Shown here one piece after another: positions 37,574 through 49,131 of a stretch of DNA of 64,000 bases. Made by a program: the position numbers and the translations under genes. Under the pieces are notes generated by a model. The model ran no database searches. It saw only the letters and a list, made by a program, of their open reading frames with translations, and had not been told where the DNA came from. The stretch is from NCBI RefSeq assembly GCF_014529535.1, contig NW_023503493.1:5054001-5118000 (forward strand), in the 5' to 3' direction. The DNA comes from Bradysia coprophila (lineage: Eukaryota; Arthropoda; Insecta; Diptera; Sciaridae). Every line of letters starts with the position of its first letter. Position 1 is the first letter of the stretch.

Positions 37574-38474
37574 TGTAGCTTTAACACGGCATTACCACTA
37601 CAACTCTTCGAGTAATCGAGCTATTAGATATTCACCAAAAAACTTGGTCCATGGGTCAGATCCCATGACTGATGAACTTATAAAAAGACGCTGAAAGTTT
37701 CTTTTATTTTAACTTCGAAACTTCATTCTCTAAATTAATGCCACAAAATGCATAAGCCTCGACACTATGCAATGATTTAAAGACGACTACAAAAAGAAAC
37801 AATCGAAGGCATCGATTCCGAGATAATACCACAGGAAGTGGCCATCCAAAAATAATTGGCATTTTTAACTCTCTTGCAAAACGGAAAATTTATGCATAGT
37901 GCCTACTGATGACCCAAGAGTTGGGGCCTAGTTATATTCGTCTGTGGATAAAGTCTGGAAAAATTGATGTCCGCAATCGGAATATTGCATTCTTTGTCGA
38001 TTGGAACAAAGTTTTTTGAAAATCGGTTCAGAACTATACCAATAGTTATCGACCATTAAACATTCAAGGAAAAACTCTTTCTGCAATAAACTCCTAAACA
38101 TTGGATCAATTTTGTTCATCTGTGGAGCAATACAGGAAACAAAATTTTGAAAATCGGTGCTCCACTACCCTCGCTATCGTCCCTTCTAGAAAAGATTGTT
38201 TAGGAATAGCTCCGATATCATTAGTCCGATATTGCCCACCTACGAACTTGACCCCAAAAATGGTATTCCTCGTCGATTAAAACCGAATGTGTGAAAATCG
38301 TTCCAAATACTCAATCATTGATCGTGCCATCAAGCGTTACAGACGTAATTTCTGTTTTTTTGCTAACATTTCATACATTTCACATAAAACCGATCTTATA
38401 GTAACGAACGTAAGACCCCTGACTTAACAGTCAAGAGAATAATCAAAAATCGATCGAAATGAATGATGCGTCCG
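37574..38474. other. intergenic, no gene seen
   Basis: AT-rich, with a few short frames without domains. It ends where the lipase-like tandem duplication begins. Confidence 0.4.
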
Positions 38475-38592
38475 AATAACTGAGCCACACGATATAACAT
38501 ACTCAATAGTCGATTAACTGATTACCATGCGAATAGTCATTTATTGGTCCATTCATATCCGCGTAAGATTAGCATATCGGCTAAATCTAATG

Positions 38593-38710
38593 CGAGGGGG
38601 AAACTACGCGAGACAATCTTGTCCCACCTACTTCCATTGGCATACTATTTCCTTCTATTGATGACCAAACAACACCTGTCCCAGTATTTACTCGCGTACT
38701 TTCCCCCTTG
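38593..38710. mobile_element. hAT-type MITE inserted in duplication unit 1 only
   Basis: The ends CGAGGGGGAAACTACGCGAG and CTCGCGTACTTTCCCCCTTG are inverted. Flanking 8-mers ATCTAATG (38585-38592) and ACCTAATG (38711-38718) form the target duplication. Unit 2 has a single ACCTAATG at 42987-42994, the empty site. Confidence 0.8.
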
Positions 38711-39064
38711 ACCTAATGTTGTTAACCTACTGATACGCATGTGTCCTAAAACCAACGACTGTTTCTTAAACCAGTTTCGTTTTAGTTAAATCAGTGTAGA
38801 AGTGTCGTCCGCCGCGTTCATTATATTGTCAGAAACGATTCATTCAAAGAGTAAGCAGACTGGTTTAGGCCTGAGTAAGAGAATCGTTGCGGCTGACATA
38901 TCTGACAAATACCTGTCGGTTATTGACTCGGCGCTCGTTTCACTTATAGTGAGACACTTAACTTTTGTCAATTTGGATTTTTTTCTTCTTTTTATTGGAA
39001 ACAGATGCTAGTCTCGTTAGTTAATCCAAACGTTGAGCTTCTACAATTTTAGTCGACATCCATT

Positions 39065-42000
39065 ATGATCGGTCCACAAAGATTGTGTCTTATCATTATC
39101 ATCGGTTCGTTACATCCATTGGGAAATGGAAAATTCTTTGCTGCAACTGAATTTTGGTTATTTCTTTCAAAGGTATTACAATGATAACGTCCGCATCCCC
39201 TTTCGGCATTGATCAACTTTTATATATGTTCTACGAAAGGTAAATTTCACCTAAAAATTAAATTTCAGGTGGACTGAGTGACGTTAAGGTCGATAAACTA
39301 TTGACCGAGAAATTTAATTTTGATATTTAAATCAGTGAAATCTACTGAAATATTGAATGGAATTACTAACTGTTGTTGTTGTTGTGACCGATGAATCTTC
39401 TGTTGCTGGGGCGAGGTAGCGAAGCACTCTCAGCACTTCCCAGAACAAAATGTGAATATTTCTGTATGTTTCACTCATTCGGATTCAATGGTTTTTGCAG
39501 TGCAACAGACTATATCAAAATTAACTTCGACCAAACTGACAGAGTGATAAGCAATCCTAAGTATAATATGAGTGTTCCGAATGTGCTTTACGTTCCTGGT
39601 TATTTAGACTCACCATTTTCGGCGAAAACCCAGTCGGTAGTTGAGGCTTATTTTAAAACGGGCGGCGTTAATGTATTTGTCCTGGACTGGGCTGCGTTGG
39701 CTAGTGGCTCGTATCCCGCTGCTGTTGCTAATGCGTACGAGGTAAGCGTTTAACGGAATCTATTGTTGAAATTCTTGAAAATCCAGGAAAAAAAATTGGA
39801 AAAATCCTTTGCCGAAGAATGTTTTAAATGTTCGCCCCTCGTTACAGATATTGCCATCGATCATTAATCGAGAATAGTTATTTGCTTACCGAGGGAGGAA
39901 AATACGAAATTACAATAAGAGCGTGGTTTTAAGGCCAAGGCGGAACGAAGGTCGTGAATCGCTCGAGTTGAAATTTTCTATTTTTAGACCCGTACGAAGT
40001 ACTGGGGTCTTATGCGTTTACGCATACGTCCGTAACACGTCGAATTGGACTCCCTGAGTAAGGGGAAACCTATTGTGGTTGTCTAGAGATGCCAAATCAG
40101 TGAAAAAAAAAGATGTCCGTCTGTCCGTCTGCACGATAACTTGAGTAAAACGCATCCGATTTTGAAAATTCTTTTTTTTCCCGTTTGGTAATGTCAAAAG
40201 ACAGGCTAAGTTCGAAGATGAGTGATTTTGGATCGACCCCTCCCGAGCTGTGGCCCAATAAGTGCTTTACGGTTTTTCGAAGATATCTCCGGACATTCAA
40301 ACGTTAAACTTGTAACTGATACGTCAAATAAAAGGTATTTACAATACCGATCGACAACAAAAAAGTTTATGGAAATCGGATGACCGACTCGTAAGTTAGA
40401 CCCCTTGGTGTGGAACAGGCACAGGGCGGCAAGCAGTTTTTGCTTGTAGGTCGGCCAAATTTAAACATATTTCTTTCTTTTTAGCTTTATTAGATAGGTA
40501 TTGACCGTACCAATCAGGGAAAAAAAAGTTTATGAAATTATGTTCTCCGGAGCGTGAGCTAGGTCTCTTGGAGTGAGCTCTTATCTGGCTACTCGTCCGT
40601 ACAGTGAACGTGGAGTATTTTGTCAATATCTCGAGTAAATTTTGACCGAATTTCATGAATTTTTTTTTGTTTGAAAGGTATTAACGAATGTAAAGCGTCG
40701 GTACTATTTCCGGTCTCCTAAAAAATGGCTGCTGGCGGCCATATTGGATTTTAATAAAAGTGATATATCTTGGGAAAAATGGTACTTAGAGTGTTTCTGT
40801 TAACATGGAAATAATTTGTTATGTGTGTGGGGTTTCAGGGATTCCATATATGGATATCTGTATATACCTATATACAGCTATATTGAGCTATATACAGGCA
40901 TATAGAGCTATATAATAGCATATATTCCACTGTGAAATGTTTATTTATAGTGAAATATAGTTAAATATAGCGGTATATAGCTGTTTAAATAGGAATTTAT
41001 GAAAGTTGACTTCGTACGGGGCTGTCTATATTGCCTCCGGCAATTTATTTGTATATGATAACAAGGCAAAGAGTGGATAATGCAAGTGATTTTAAAGGGC
41101 GAATAGCTTTTCAGTAGAGAATGAAGTAAAAGAAATGAAGAGTTTCACAGTAAAGGCTTTTGATACGAATAGGTGTTTCGTACGGGTCGGCGTTAGCTAT
41201 GTTTTTTTCTAGGGTTGAAGATACGATACAAAAAACAAGGATGACAGTTTGGGGGACAAAAAGTTATTTATCCCCTGTCAAAACAGGAGTGTAGAAAATG
41301 TACATTTTCTTCCCCGAACTGTCATCAGACAATGCTACAACAAAAATTCACGAGGGAAATCAAGTTTAATTGCACACTGAACTCAATTAAAAGATATAAA
41401 AACCGTGACGAACAATGAAACGATTTGTAATCTCATTCTTTCAGGCTGGAACAAAAGTGGGAAACACTTACTTGTACTTATTTTCACAAGGGGTTCCAGT
41501 TAGTACCATTATAGTCGTTGGTCATGGTCTTGGAGCTCATTTACTTGGCCAAGCCGGACGAACAGTAATCACCAATTCGAACGGAAAGTACCAAATACCC
41601 AGGTGATCAATGAGTTACACATACGACAGCAGACTTTCATCCAATACTCAACTTTTCTCTGACAATACTATACTAAAACAGAATAACAGGTTTGGATCCA
41701 GCTCGTGCTCTGTTCTATCCATATCCACTGGTACCTGGATTCCGACACATCAATCGGAATGACGCCACGTACGTTGACATAATTCACACAGATGGTGGAG
41801 AATATGGAACATCAAGATTGACCGGAACAGCAGACTTCTATGTGAACACAGGTAGAAGATTTCAGCCGGGATGTCCGTTCGGAGTATTTCTAATTGGAAG
41901 CGAGAATGGTAAATAATTTAAGGGAAAATCGATGTTTCGATGACGATATTAGACTAACCAAACCGGAGTGAATTTATCAGATATGTGCAGCCATCGGCGA

Positions 42001-42259
42001 GCTATCGACCTTTGGGCGGAAAGTGTATCGACACCGTCTTCAACATTTACTGCAACTATGTTCGGAAATCCTGCAGTGACCAGCCGAATGGGTGTATCTT
42101 CCCCGTCAACGTAAGTTTCATAATCTTCGTCCAGACGTTGTTAAAGTCAAAATGTTTTTTCGCCTTTTTCGCTCTGATGGATGTGTTCTGATTAATAGCA
42201 CCATACCTGGGAAGTATACGCTACTAACCAATGCAGCAAGTCCCTACTCGAGAGGATAA
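39065..42259 (+). CDS. lipase-like protein lacking the catalytic serine, copy 1
   Basis: Seven exons, 39065-39104, 39173-39239, 39501-39741, 41445-41602, 41682-41908, 41981-42110 and 42199-42259, give a complete 307-residue protein. A hydrophobic N-terminus (LCLIIIIGITMIT) is a likely signal peptide. The fold is that of insect pancreatic-lipase-family proteins: LYVPGYLDSPFSA, VFVLDWAALASG, the nucleophile elbow, GLDPA (Asp174) and MCSHRRA (His249). The elbow reads GHGLG instead of GHSLG: residue 144 is Gly, so the Ser nucleophile is gone while Asp and His remain. By analogy with fly yolk proteins, which are catalytically dead lipase relatives, a binding or storage role is possible. Intron 3 carries a 1.2-kb transposon (about 39981-41208). 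This copy is intact, unlike its neighbour. Confidence 0.85.
39981..41208. mobile_element. 1.2-kb element, GACCCGTACGAA ends, copy B (in lipase intron 3)
   Basis: Ends are GACCCGTACGAAGTACTGGG at 39987 and TTTCGTACGGGTC ending at 41188, with shared flanking bases extending the unit to about 41208. Inside are GTCCGTCTGTCCGTCTG, AT-rich TATATAGCTATAT repeats (40850-40990) and short dead frames. It is the inverted counterpart of 46340-47510. Confidence 0.8.
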
Positions 42260-42295
42260 TGAAGAAAGAAACGGTACTCTGGAGACTAGAGAAAG

Positions 42296-42301
42296 AATAA
42301 A
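42296..42301 (+). terminator. poly(A) signal of lipase-like copy 1
   Basis: AATAAA lies 36 nt after the stop codon. The same spacing is seen in copy 2 at 46233-46238. Confidence 0.6.
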
Positions 42302-42884
42302 CTATTTTTGTTTGTGATCAGTTTTTCTCTTTAAAAATCTTCCGAGACTGAAGACGTATAATCAGAAACCGAACGAAGAGTCAATTGGGCTAGACACACA
42401 ATTTTTAAAAGTCAAACAGACTGTTCGAGATGAAACTAACGTAAAGTAAATTTTAAAAAGATCACCTCGGACCCCAAGTGTTAACGTTCAACAAATGGTA
42501 AGCATATGCAAGTTGTAACAGTGACAGCATTGGAACTACCTGATGTGCTTTACCTTTTACAAGTTGTAACAACATTGGGACATCGCACAGCACCCGCTTT
42601 TTCGATTTTATTGAAAATTGTTTTTTTGAGGAGATCAACTTCCACATGTTTTTGCATGGTGCTTTAATTCAACGCCTGGAGCCCTGGTTGCTTGCTGCAT
42701 GGACTTGCACCACTGAATTTCTTTTAAATGAATTAGTTCTTTGCAATGTAAGTACAACAATGACTTTCGATTTTGCGGTAGTAGAGTAAGGCTAGCTTAA
42801 GTTAACAACTGAAGAGTGTAGCCTTAAAATGGCACTACTCTTCGAGTGTATCGAGTAAGTCACATACCGAAAAGCGTGTGAATA
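42302..42884. other. spacer between the two duplicated units
   Basis: It contains one unit related to the 36.1-36.5 kb tandem repeat (CAGCATTGGAACTACCT, TTTACCTTTTACAAGTTGT) near 42505-42580. No gene is seen. Confidence 0.5.
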
Positions 42885-43343
42885 ACTGAGAGCATGAGCC
42901 GCACGATATAACATACCACTCAATTATACATTATACCTGATTAGGTGCGAATAACCATTGGACCATGCAATCAGCATATCGGCTGAACCTAATGTGGTTG
43001 TTAACCTACTGATACGCATGTGTCCTAAAACCAACGACTGTTTCTTAAACCAGTTTCGTTTTAGTTAAATCAGTGTAGAGGTGTCGTCCGCCGCGTTCAT
43101 TATATTGTCAGAAACGATTCATTCAAAGAGTAAGCAGACTGGTTTAGGCCTGAGTGAGAGAATCGTTGTGGCTGACATATCTGACAAATACCTGTCGGTT
43201 ATTGACTCGGCGCTCGTTTCACCGATAGTGAGACACTTAACTTTTGTCAATTTTGATTTTTTTCTTCTTTTTATTGGAAACAGATGCTAGTCTCGTTAGT
43301 TAATCCAAACGTTGAGCTTCTACAATTTTAGTCGACATCCATT

Positions 43344-46196
43344 ATGATCAATCCAAGAACATTTTGTCTTATCATTATCATCGGTTCGTTACGTACATTT
43401 GGCAAATGAAAAATTCTTTGCTGGAACTGAATTTTGGTTATTTCTTTCAAAGGTATTACAATGATAACGTCCGCATCCCCTTTCGGCATTGATCAACTTT
43501 TGTATGTGTTCTTCAAAAGGTAAAAAAAAATTCTGGAGGACTGAGTTACCTATTAATCTAAAAATTTAGTTTTGTTATTCAAATCAGTGAAACGTACTGA
43601 AATATTGAGTTGAAATTTCGAATGGAATCACTACTGTTGTGACCAACGGAAAAGTACTTCAAGCATGAGTGGTACTCGTAAATTGAGTACTGAAACTGGA
43701 CAGTGTGTCATACAAATTTTAACACTGTAAAAAAATGTGGGAAAATTTTTCATACAAAATAGTACTCTATTTGGCAGCTATTAAGTCCGGCACTTTTGCA
43801 CTGCGTTGGAGTCAGGTTGAATGTTGAAAATTTGTTGCAGTCTTGCATAAAAAAAGTCTAAAAAATCCGAATTTTCAATTATGCGACGAACGGTATCAAC
43901 CCATAAAACGACAGCAAAACAATGAGGGATTCTTTTGAAAAACAGCCTACCGAAATCGGAAGCATTTTCCAGTGGACTTTTTTATATGTGTCTAGAAAGG
44001 ACTTCGACCCTAGAACCCAAAACCACTTTCAAAAAAATTCTTCGAAGCTTTTGTGACTGGTGAAAGGTGATCTAAAACCGAAAACTTGCACATTTCTTAC
44101 CAAAATTTCTCCGGATACACGAGCCGTACAGGGTCGTGTGGGGTGTCATTAGAAAGGTAATCACATGTACTATTGAGTCGAATAGAGACTTATTGGGTTT
44201 AAAATTCATCGACACTGAAATATGTGCAGTTGAAGTTTTCAACAGAAAACTTGCACTTTTCTTACCAATATTTCTCTAGTTACACGAGCCGTACATGGTG
44301 GTGTGGGGTATCATTTGAAAGGTAATTTTATGTGCTTTTGGGCCAAATAGGGTCTAATGGGGGTTTGAAAGCATCTTCGATTAAATATGAGAAGTTGAAA
44401 TGTTTAAGTGCCCATATTTCATCGCATATGCATCCAAACCCCATAAGACCATATTTGGCCCGAAAGCACATAAAATTACCTTTCAAATGATGTCCCACAC
44501 CACCATGTACGGCTCGTGTAACTAGAGAAATATTGGTAAGAAAAGTGCAAGTTTTCTGTTGAAAACTTCAACTGCACATATTTCAGTGTCGATGAATTTT
44601 AAACCCAATAAGTCTCTATTCGGCTCAATAGTACATGTGATTACCTTTCTAATGACACCCCACACGACCCTGTACGGCTCGTGTACCTGGAGAAATTTTG
44701 GTAAGAAAAGTGCAAATTTTCGGCTTTCGATCACCTTTCACCAGCCATAAAAGCTTCGAAGAATTTTTTTGAGAGTTAATTTGGCTTCTAGGGTCGAAGT
44801 CCTTTCTAGGTACCTATAAAAAGTTCCACTAGAAAACACGCCCGATTTCGGTAGGCTGTTTTTCAAAAGAATCCCTCATTTCATTTCAAAATTTGAATAT
44901 TTCTGTTTCACTCATTCGGATTCAATGGTTTTTACAGTCCAACAGAATACATCAAAATTAACTTCGACCAAACTGAAATAGTGAGCATCGATCCGAAGTA
45001 TAATGTGAGCCTTCCGAATGCGCTTTACGTCCCTGGTTATTTAGACTCACCATTTTCGGCGAAAAGCCAGTCAATAGTGGAGGCCTATTTTAAAATGGGC
45101 GGAGTTAATGTATTTGTCCTGGACTGGGCTGCGTTGGCAAGTGGCACGTATCCCGCTGCTGTTGCTAATGCGTTCGAGGTAAGCGTATTTTAAGGACAAA
45201 TGTTCAGCCCAAGTATCTGCGCTATTTTCAGTATGAGGTGGTGGTTTCTAGAATTCGGCAATTTGCGACGTAACCAAGTTATTACGTTCATGAAATGTAA
45301 GAAAGAAACACAGCATACTATGGGTTCATTGGCCTCCCAAATCTTTCTAATGCTAATGCCTGTGCGCTGTTTGTCGCTTATTGTTTTCTTTAGGCTGGTA
45401 CAAAATTGGGAAACAGTTACTTGTACTTATTTTCGCGAGGTATTCCAGTTAGCAGCATTTTACTCGTTGGTCATGGTCTTGGAGCTCATTTACTTGGCCA
45501 AGCAGGACGAACCGTAATCGCCAATTCGAAGGGAATATACAAACTACCTAGGTGATTACTTAGTTAAGCAAGAAATTTTACCCAATACTCAACCATGATG
45601 TCACAATGCCATATAACAGAATAGCAGGCTTGGATCCAGCTCGTGCACTGTTCTATCCATATCCATTAATCGCCAGTTTTCTCTTATCAATCGAAATGAC
45701 GCAACTTACGTCGATATAATTCACACAGACGGTGGAGAATATGGAACATCAAGATTGACCGGAACAGCAGACTTCTATGTGAACACAGGTAGAAGATTTC
45801 AGCCGGGATGTCCGTTCGGAGTATTTCTAATTGGAAGCGAGAATGGTAAATAATTTAAGGGAAAATCGATGTTTCGATGACGATATTAGAATAACCAAAC
45901 CGGAGTGAATTTATCAGATATGTGCAGCCATCGGCGAGCTATCGACCTTTGGGTGGAAAGTGTATCGACACCGTCTTCAACGTTTACTGCAACCATGTTC
46001 GGAAATCCGGCAGTGACCAGCCGAATGGGTATATCTTCCCCGTCAACGTAAGTTTCACGATCTTCGTCAAGACGTTGTCGAAGTCAAAATGTTGTTTTGC
46101 CTTTTTTACTCTAACGAATGTGTTCTGTTTAACAGCACCATACCTGGGAAATATACGGTTCTAACCAATGCAGCAAGTCCCTACTCGAGAGGATAA
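43344..46196 (+). pseudogene. lipase-like copy 2, frameshifted in exon 5
   Basis: The exon plan is the same as copy 1: 43344-43383, 43453-43519, 44938-45178, 45394-45551, 45620-45845, 45918-46047 and 46136-46196. The signal peptide, LDWAALASG and GHGLG elbow (again Gly for Ser) are all present. Exon 5 is 226 nt against 227 in copy 1. The missing base, between CCATATCCA and ATCAATCG (about 45665-45690), shifts the frame just after ARALFYPYP and leads to a stop at about 45718. The later exons, including CSHRRA, remain otherwise intact. This is either a recent pseudogene or a sequencing error. Intron 2 holds a 956-bp foldback element absent from copy 1. Confidence 0.75.
43923..44878. mobile_element. 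foldback element, TGAGGGATTCTTTTGAA family, copy 3
   Basis: The left end TGAGGGATTCTTTTGAAAAA and right end TTTTTCAAAAGAATCCCTCA are exact inverted repeats, and arms of about 450 bp pair around a centre near 44400. A subrepeat containing ACACGAGCCGTACA recurs within each arm. It lies in intron 2 of lipase-like copy 2. Confidence 0.82.
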
Positions 46197-46339
46197 TGAA
46201 GAAAGAAAAGGAACTCTGGAGACTAGAGAAAGAATAAATGATTTTGGTTTGTAAACAGTTTTCTCTTTAAAAAATCTCGCGAGACTGAAAAGCAGAAATT
46301 GCGAATCCCTGTTCTGGTTATAGTCTGGGCTCTTATGTT

Positions 46340-47510
46340 AAAAAAACATAGCTAACGCCGACCCGTACGAAACACCTATTCGTGTCAAAAGCCTTTAAAA
46401 TCACTTACATTATCCACTCTTTGCCTTGTTATCATATACAAATAAATTGCCGGAGGCAATATAGACAGCCCCGTACGAAGTCAACTTTCATAAATTCCTA
46501 TTTAAACAGCTATATACCGCTTTATTTACCTATATTTCACTATAAATAAACATTTCACAGAGGAATATATGCTATTATGCAGCTCTATATGCCTGTATAT
46601 AGCTCAATATAGCTGTATATAGGTATATATAGATGTCCATATATGGAATCCCTGAAACCCCTCACACTTAACACATTATTTCCATGTTAACAGAAACTCT
46701 CTAAGCATCATTTTTCCCACTTTATATCACTTTTAATAAAATCCAATATGGCCGCCGGCAGCCATTTTGTTAGGAGACCGGAAATAGTACCGACGCTTTA
46801 CATTCGTTAATACGTTTCAAACAAAAAAAAATTCATGAAATTCGGTCAAAATTTACTCGAGATATTGACAAAATACTCCACGTTCACTGTACGGCCGAGT
46901 AGCCAGATAAGAGCTCACTCCAAGAGACCTAGCTCACGCTCCGGAGAACATAATTTCATAAAAAAAAAATTCCCTGATTGGTACGGTCAATACCTATCTA
47001 ATAAAGCTAAAACAGACGAAATATGTTCAAATGTGGCCGACCTACAAGCAAAAACTGCTTGCCGCCCTGTGCCTGGTCCACACCAAGGGGTCTAACTCAC
47101 GAGTCGGTCATCCGATTTCCATTTTTTTTTGTCGATCGGTATTGTAAATACCTTTTATTTGACGTATCACTTACAAGTTTAACGCTTAAATGTCCGGAGA
47201 TATCTTCGAAAAACCGTAAAGCACTTATTGGGCCACAGCTCGGGAGGGGTCGATCCAAAATCACTCATCTTCGAACTTAGCCTGTCTTTTGACATTACCA
47301 AACGGGAAAAAAAAGAATTTTCAAAATCGGATGCGTTTTACTCAAGTTATCGTGCAGACAGACAGACGGACAGACGGACATTTTTTTTCGCGGATTTGGC
47401 ATCTCTAGACAACCACAATAGGTTTCCCCTTACTCAGGGAGTCCAATTCGACGTGTTACAAACGTATGCGTAAACCTATAAGACCCCAGTACTTCGTACG
47501 GGTCTAAAAA
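46340..47510. mobile_element. 1.2-kb element, GACCCGTACGAA ends, copy C (inverted)
   Basis: This is the reverse complement of the 39981-41208 element across its whole length, including the flank GCTAACGCC. It begins GACCCGTACGAAACACC at 46360 and ends GTACTTCGTACGGGTC by 47505. Open frames 46835-47473 lie in it and match dead frames in copy B. Confidence 0.8.
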
Positions 47511-49131
47511 CGGTTCGCACCCAAAAAATGTATGAAAAATTAATATTTTTGAAAAAGACATATGTTTTATAATTTTTCAAGCCCAGTCGAATGGTATAAC
47601 TGAAAAACTCAGGAAACGCCTATCGCGCGTATTGACATAAGAACCCAGACTATTAATGTTAGACAATTGTTTGCAAATTTTACCATATTCAAATGACAAT
47701 CTCTAGTAACGACAGAAACGTCAAACAGGGGGATCAAAATTCTGTAGAATTTTTATAGTCAAATGAAATCACACTTTGAGAAGGTCACCTTAGCACTTCA
47801 ATAACTAACACCACAGCTCTGCTACAAACACTGCTATTGTAAAACACTCAAATTATGAAAATCGTGCACAGACAGTTGTTTTACCATCTGATCTATTACT
47901 TCATTTGACCTGAATATTAGCAAGAGATTTTTTTACTTACCTTGATTTGAGCCAATACTCTTTCTAGCAAATTCGGTCAAATTCACGCCTTATTTCTTTG
48001 TATTCTTCAAACCCTATTCTACATTTTGACTGACTACGCTGTAATTTACATGTAAATTCCAAAGGCTACAAACCGGACGACATGGCGATTCCAATACCCT
48101 CTCTAGCAACCAAACTAGGAAAATTAAGGAAGGTGGTAAGACTGTACAGTGTATTCTGTCATTGAAAATTTTACACTTTTAAAAATAAATTAAATGAAGT
48201 ATGAGCAGCGATGTCATTTTTTGTGTTGAATATATTACGTCTACTCTTACCATTTCGGTGTTCGAAAATGAATAATTTGTGATTGTGACGTATTTTTTTG
48301 TGTGTTGCTCCGTTATTTTGGTGTTCAAAAATGAAATAAACTTTAAAATTTGTCTTTTTCGCGGGACGTCGATATTGCTTTAAAAAGCGAGGCACGGCAC
48401 AACTCTATTACAAAGAAAGTCAGTGTCACATTTGTCAAAATAAGGTGGTATTTTGACTGCGTCAAAACGAAGTTTGGTTGCTAGATAGGGTATTGCAATT
48501 CTCATGAGAGGTGAGTTTGTTTATATGAAATCTCTATAAGATTACGATGTTGTGTGTAATTGATAGAATTTGAGGCAGACGGTAAGGGCAAAGTGTTTGC
48601 CTATGTTCATAGATGACGAATCCGCAATAAAAATGGTGTCTGTCTTTCCGTCACGCCGTACTCAAGATAATCGATTTAAAAAAAAATCCTCGAAAGGTAG
48701 TTGACATAGTGAGGCTAAGTTCGAAGATGGGCATATTCGGGTCGGCCCATCGTGAGTTAGGTCAGCCTTAGTGTTTTTGGGAGCAATAGACTTAAGTAGA
48801 ACGACAGACGCAGTAGGGTCACGTTCGCAAAAAATATACGGTTTCGTACGGAACTCAGAGTCGCAGCAAACGGTCCGACTGTTCTGTTGACTCGTTCGGA
48901 AACTTTTGATTGGTGAGACTCACATGCGCATCATTGATGGTTTGAATTCGTTGCTTCAATTGACTGATTTATTAGCTCGACTATGTCAGGTTGCTGGAGA
49001 TTTTTAAATCTTCCAATCTTTTGTCCCAACAAATAAAAATAAAATTGAAAAGAATGGTTTGTGGATCGGCATACAAATGTTTTCATTTCATCAAAGAATT
49101 CAGTCGACGAAAATATAACAATTCTCCTCAT
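47511..49131. other. intergenic, dispersed repeats only
   Basis: Around 47690-47840 the sequence (CAATCTCTAGT, GACAGAAA, CACACTTTGAGAAG) is shared with 53640-53790. The minus frame 48171-48395 is simple, repetitive sequence. AATAAA on the minus strand at 48973-48968 is a candidate poly(A) signal for the dioxygenase gene. Confidence 0.45.

Larger units (their letters stand above)
38475..42301. repeat. tandem segmental duplication, unit 1
   Basis: Unit 1 matches 42885-46238 from about 500 bp upstream of the ATG through the poly(A) signal. The conserved upstream block (38715-39064 versus 42990-43343) is nearly identical, including a shared 70-codon frame (38802-39011 versus 43081-43290) that lies in promoter or 5' UTR sequence and probably is not translated. 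Confidence 0.85.
42885..46238. repeat. tandem segmental duplication, unit 2
   Basis: See unit 1 (38475-42301). The last approximately 500 bp (45720-46230) are almost identical to 41790-42300, more so than the middle exons, which suggests later gene conversion of the 3' end. Confidence 0.8.

Noticed and set aside
38802-39011. 70-codon ORF conserved between the two duplicated units (also 43081-43290)
   Set aside because: It is conserved because the DNA is a recent duplicate. It begins without ATG and lies upstream of the true signal-peptide exon, in likely promoter or 5' UTR sequence.
46835-47473. Chain of plus-strand ORFs between the lipase pair and the dioxygenase
   Set aside because: They belong to the inverted 1.2-kb element and match equally meaningless frames in its other copy; no transposase motif is present.
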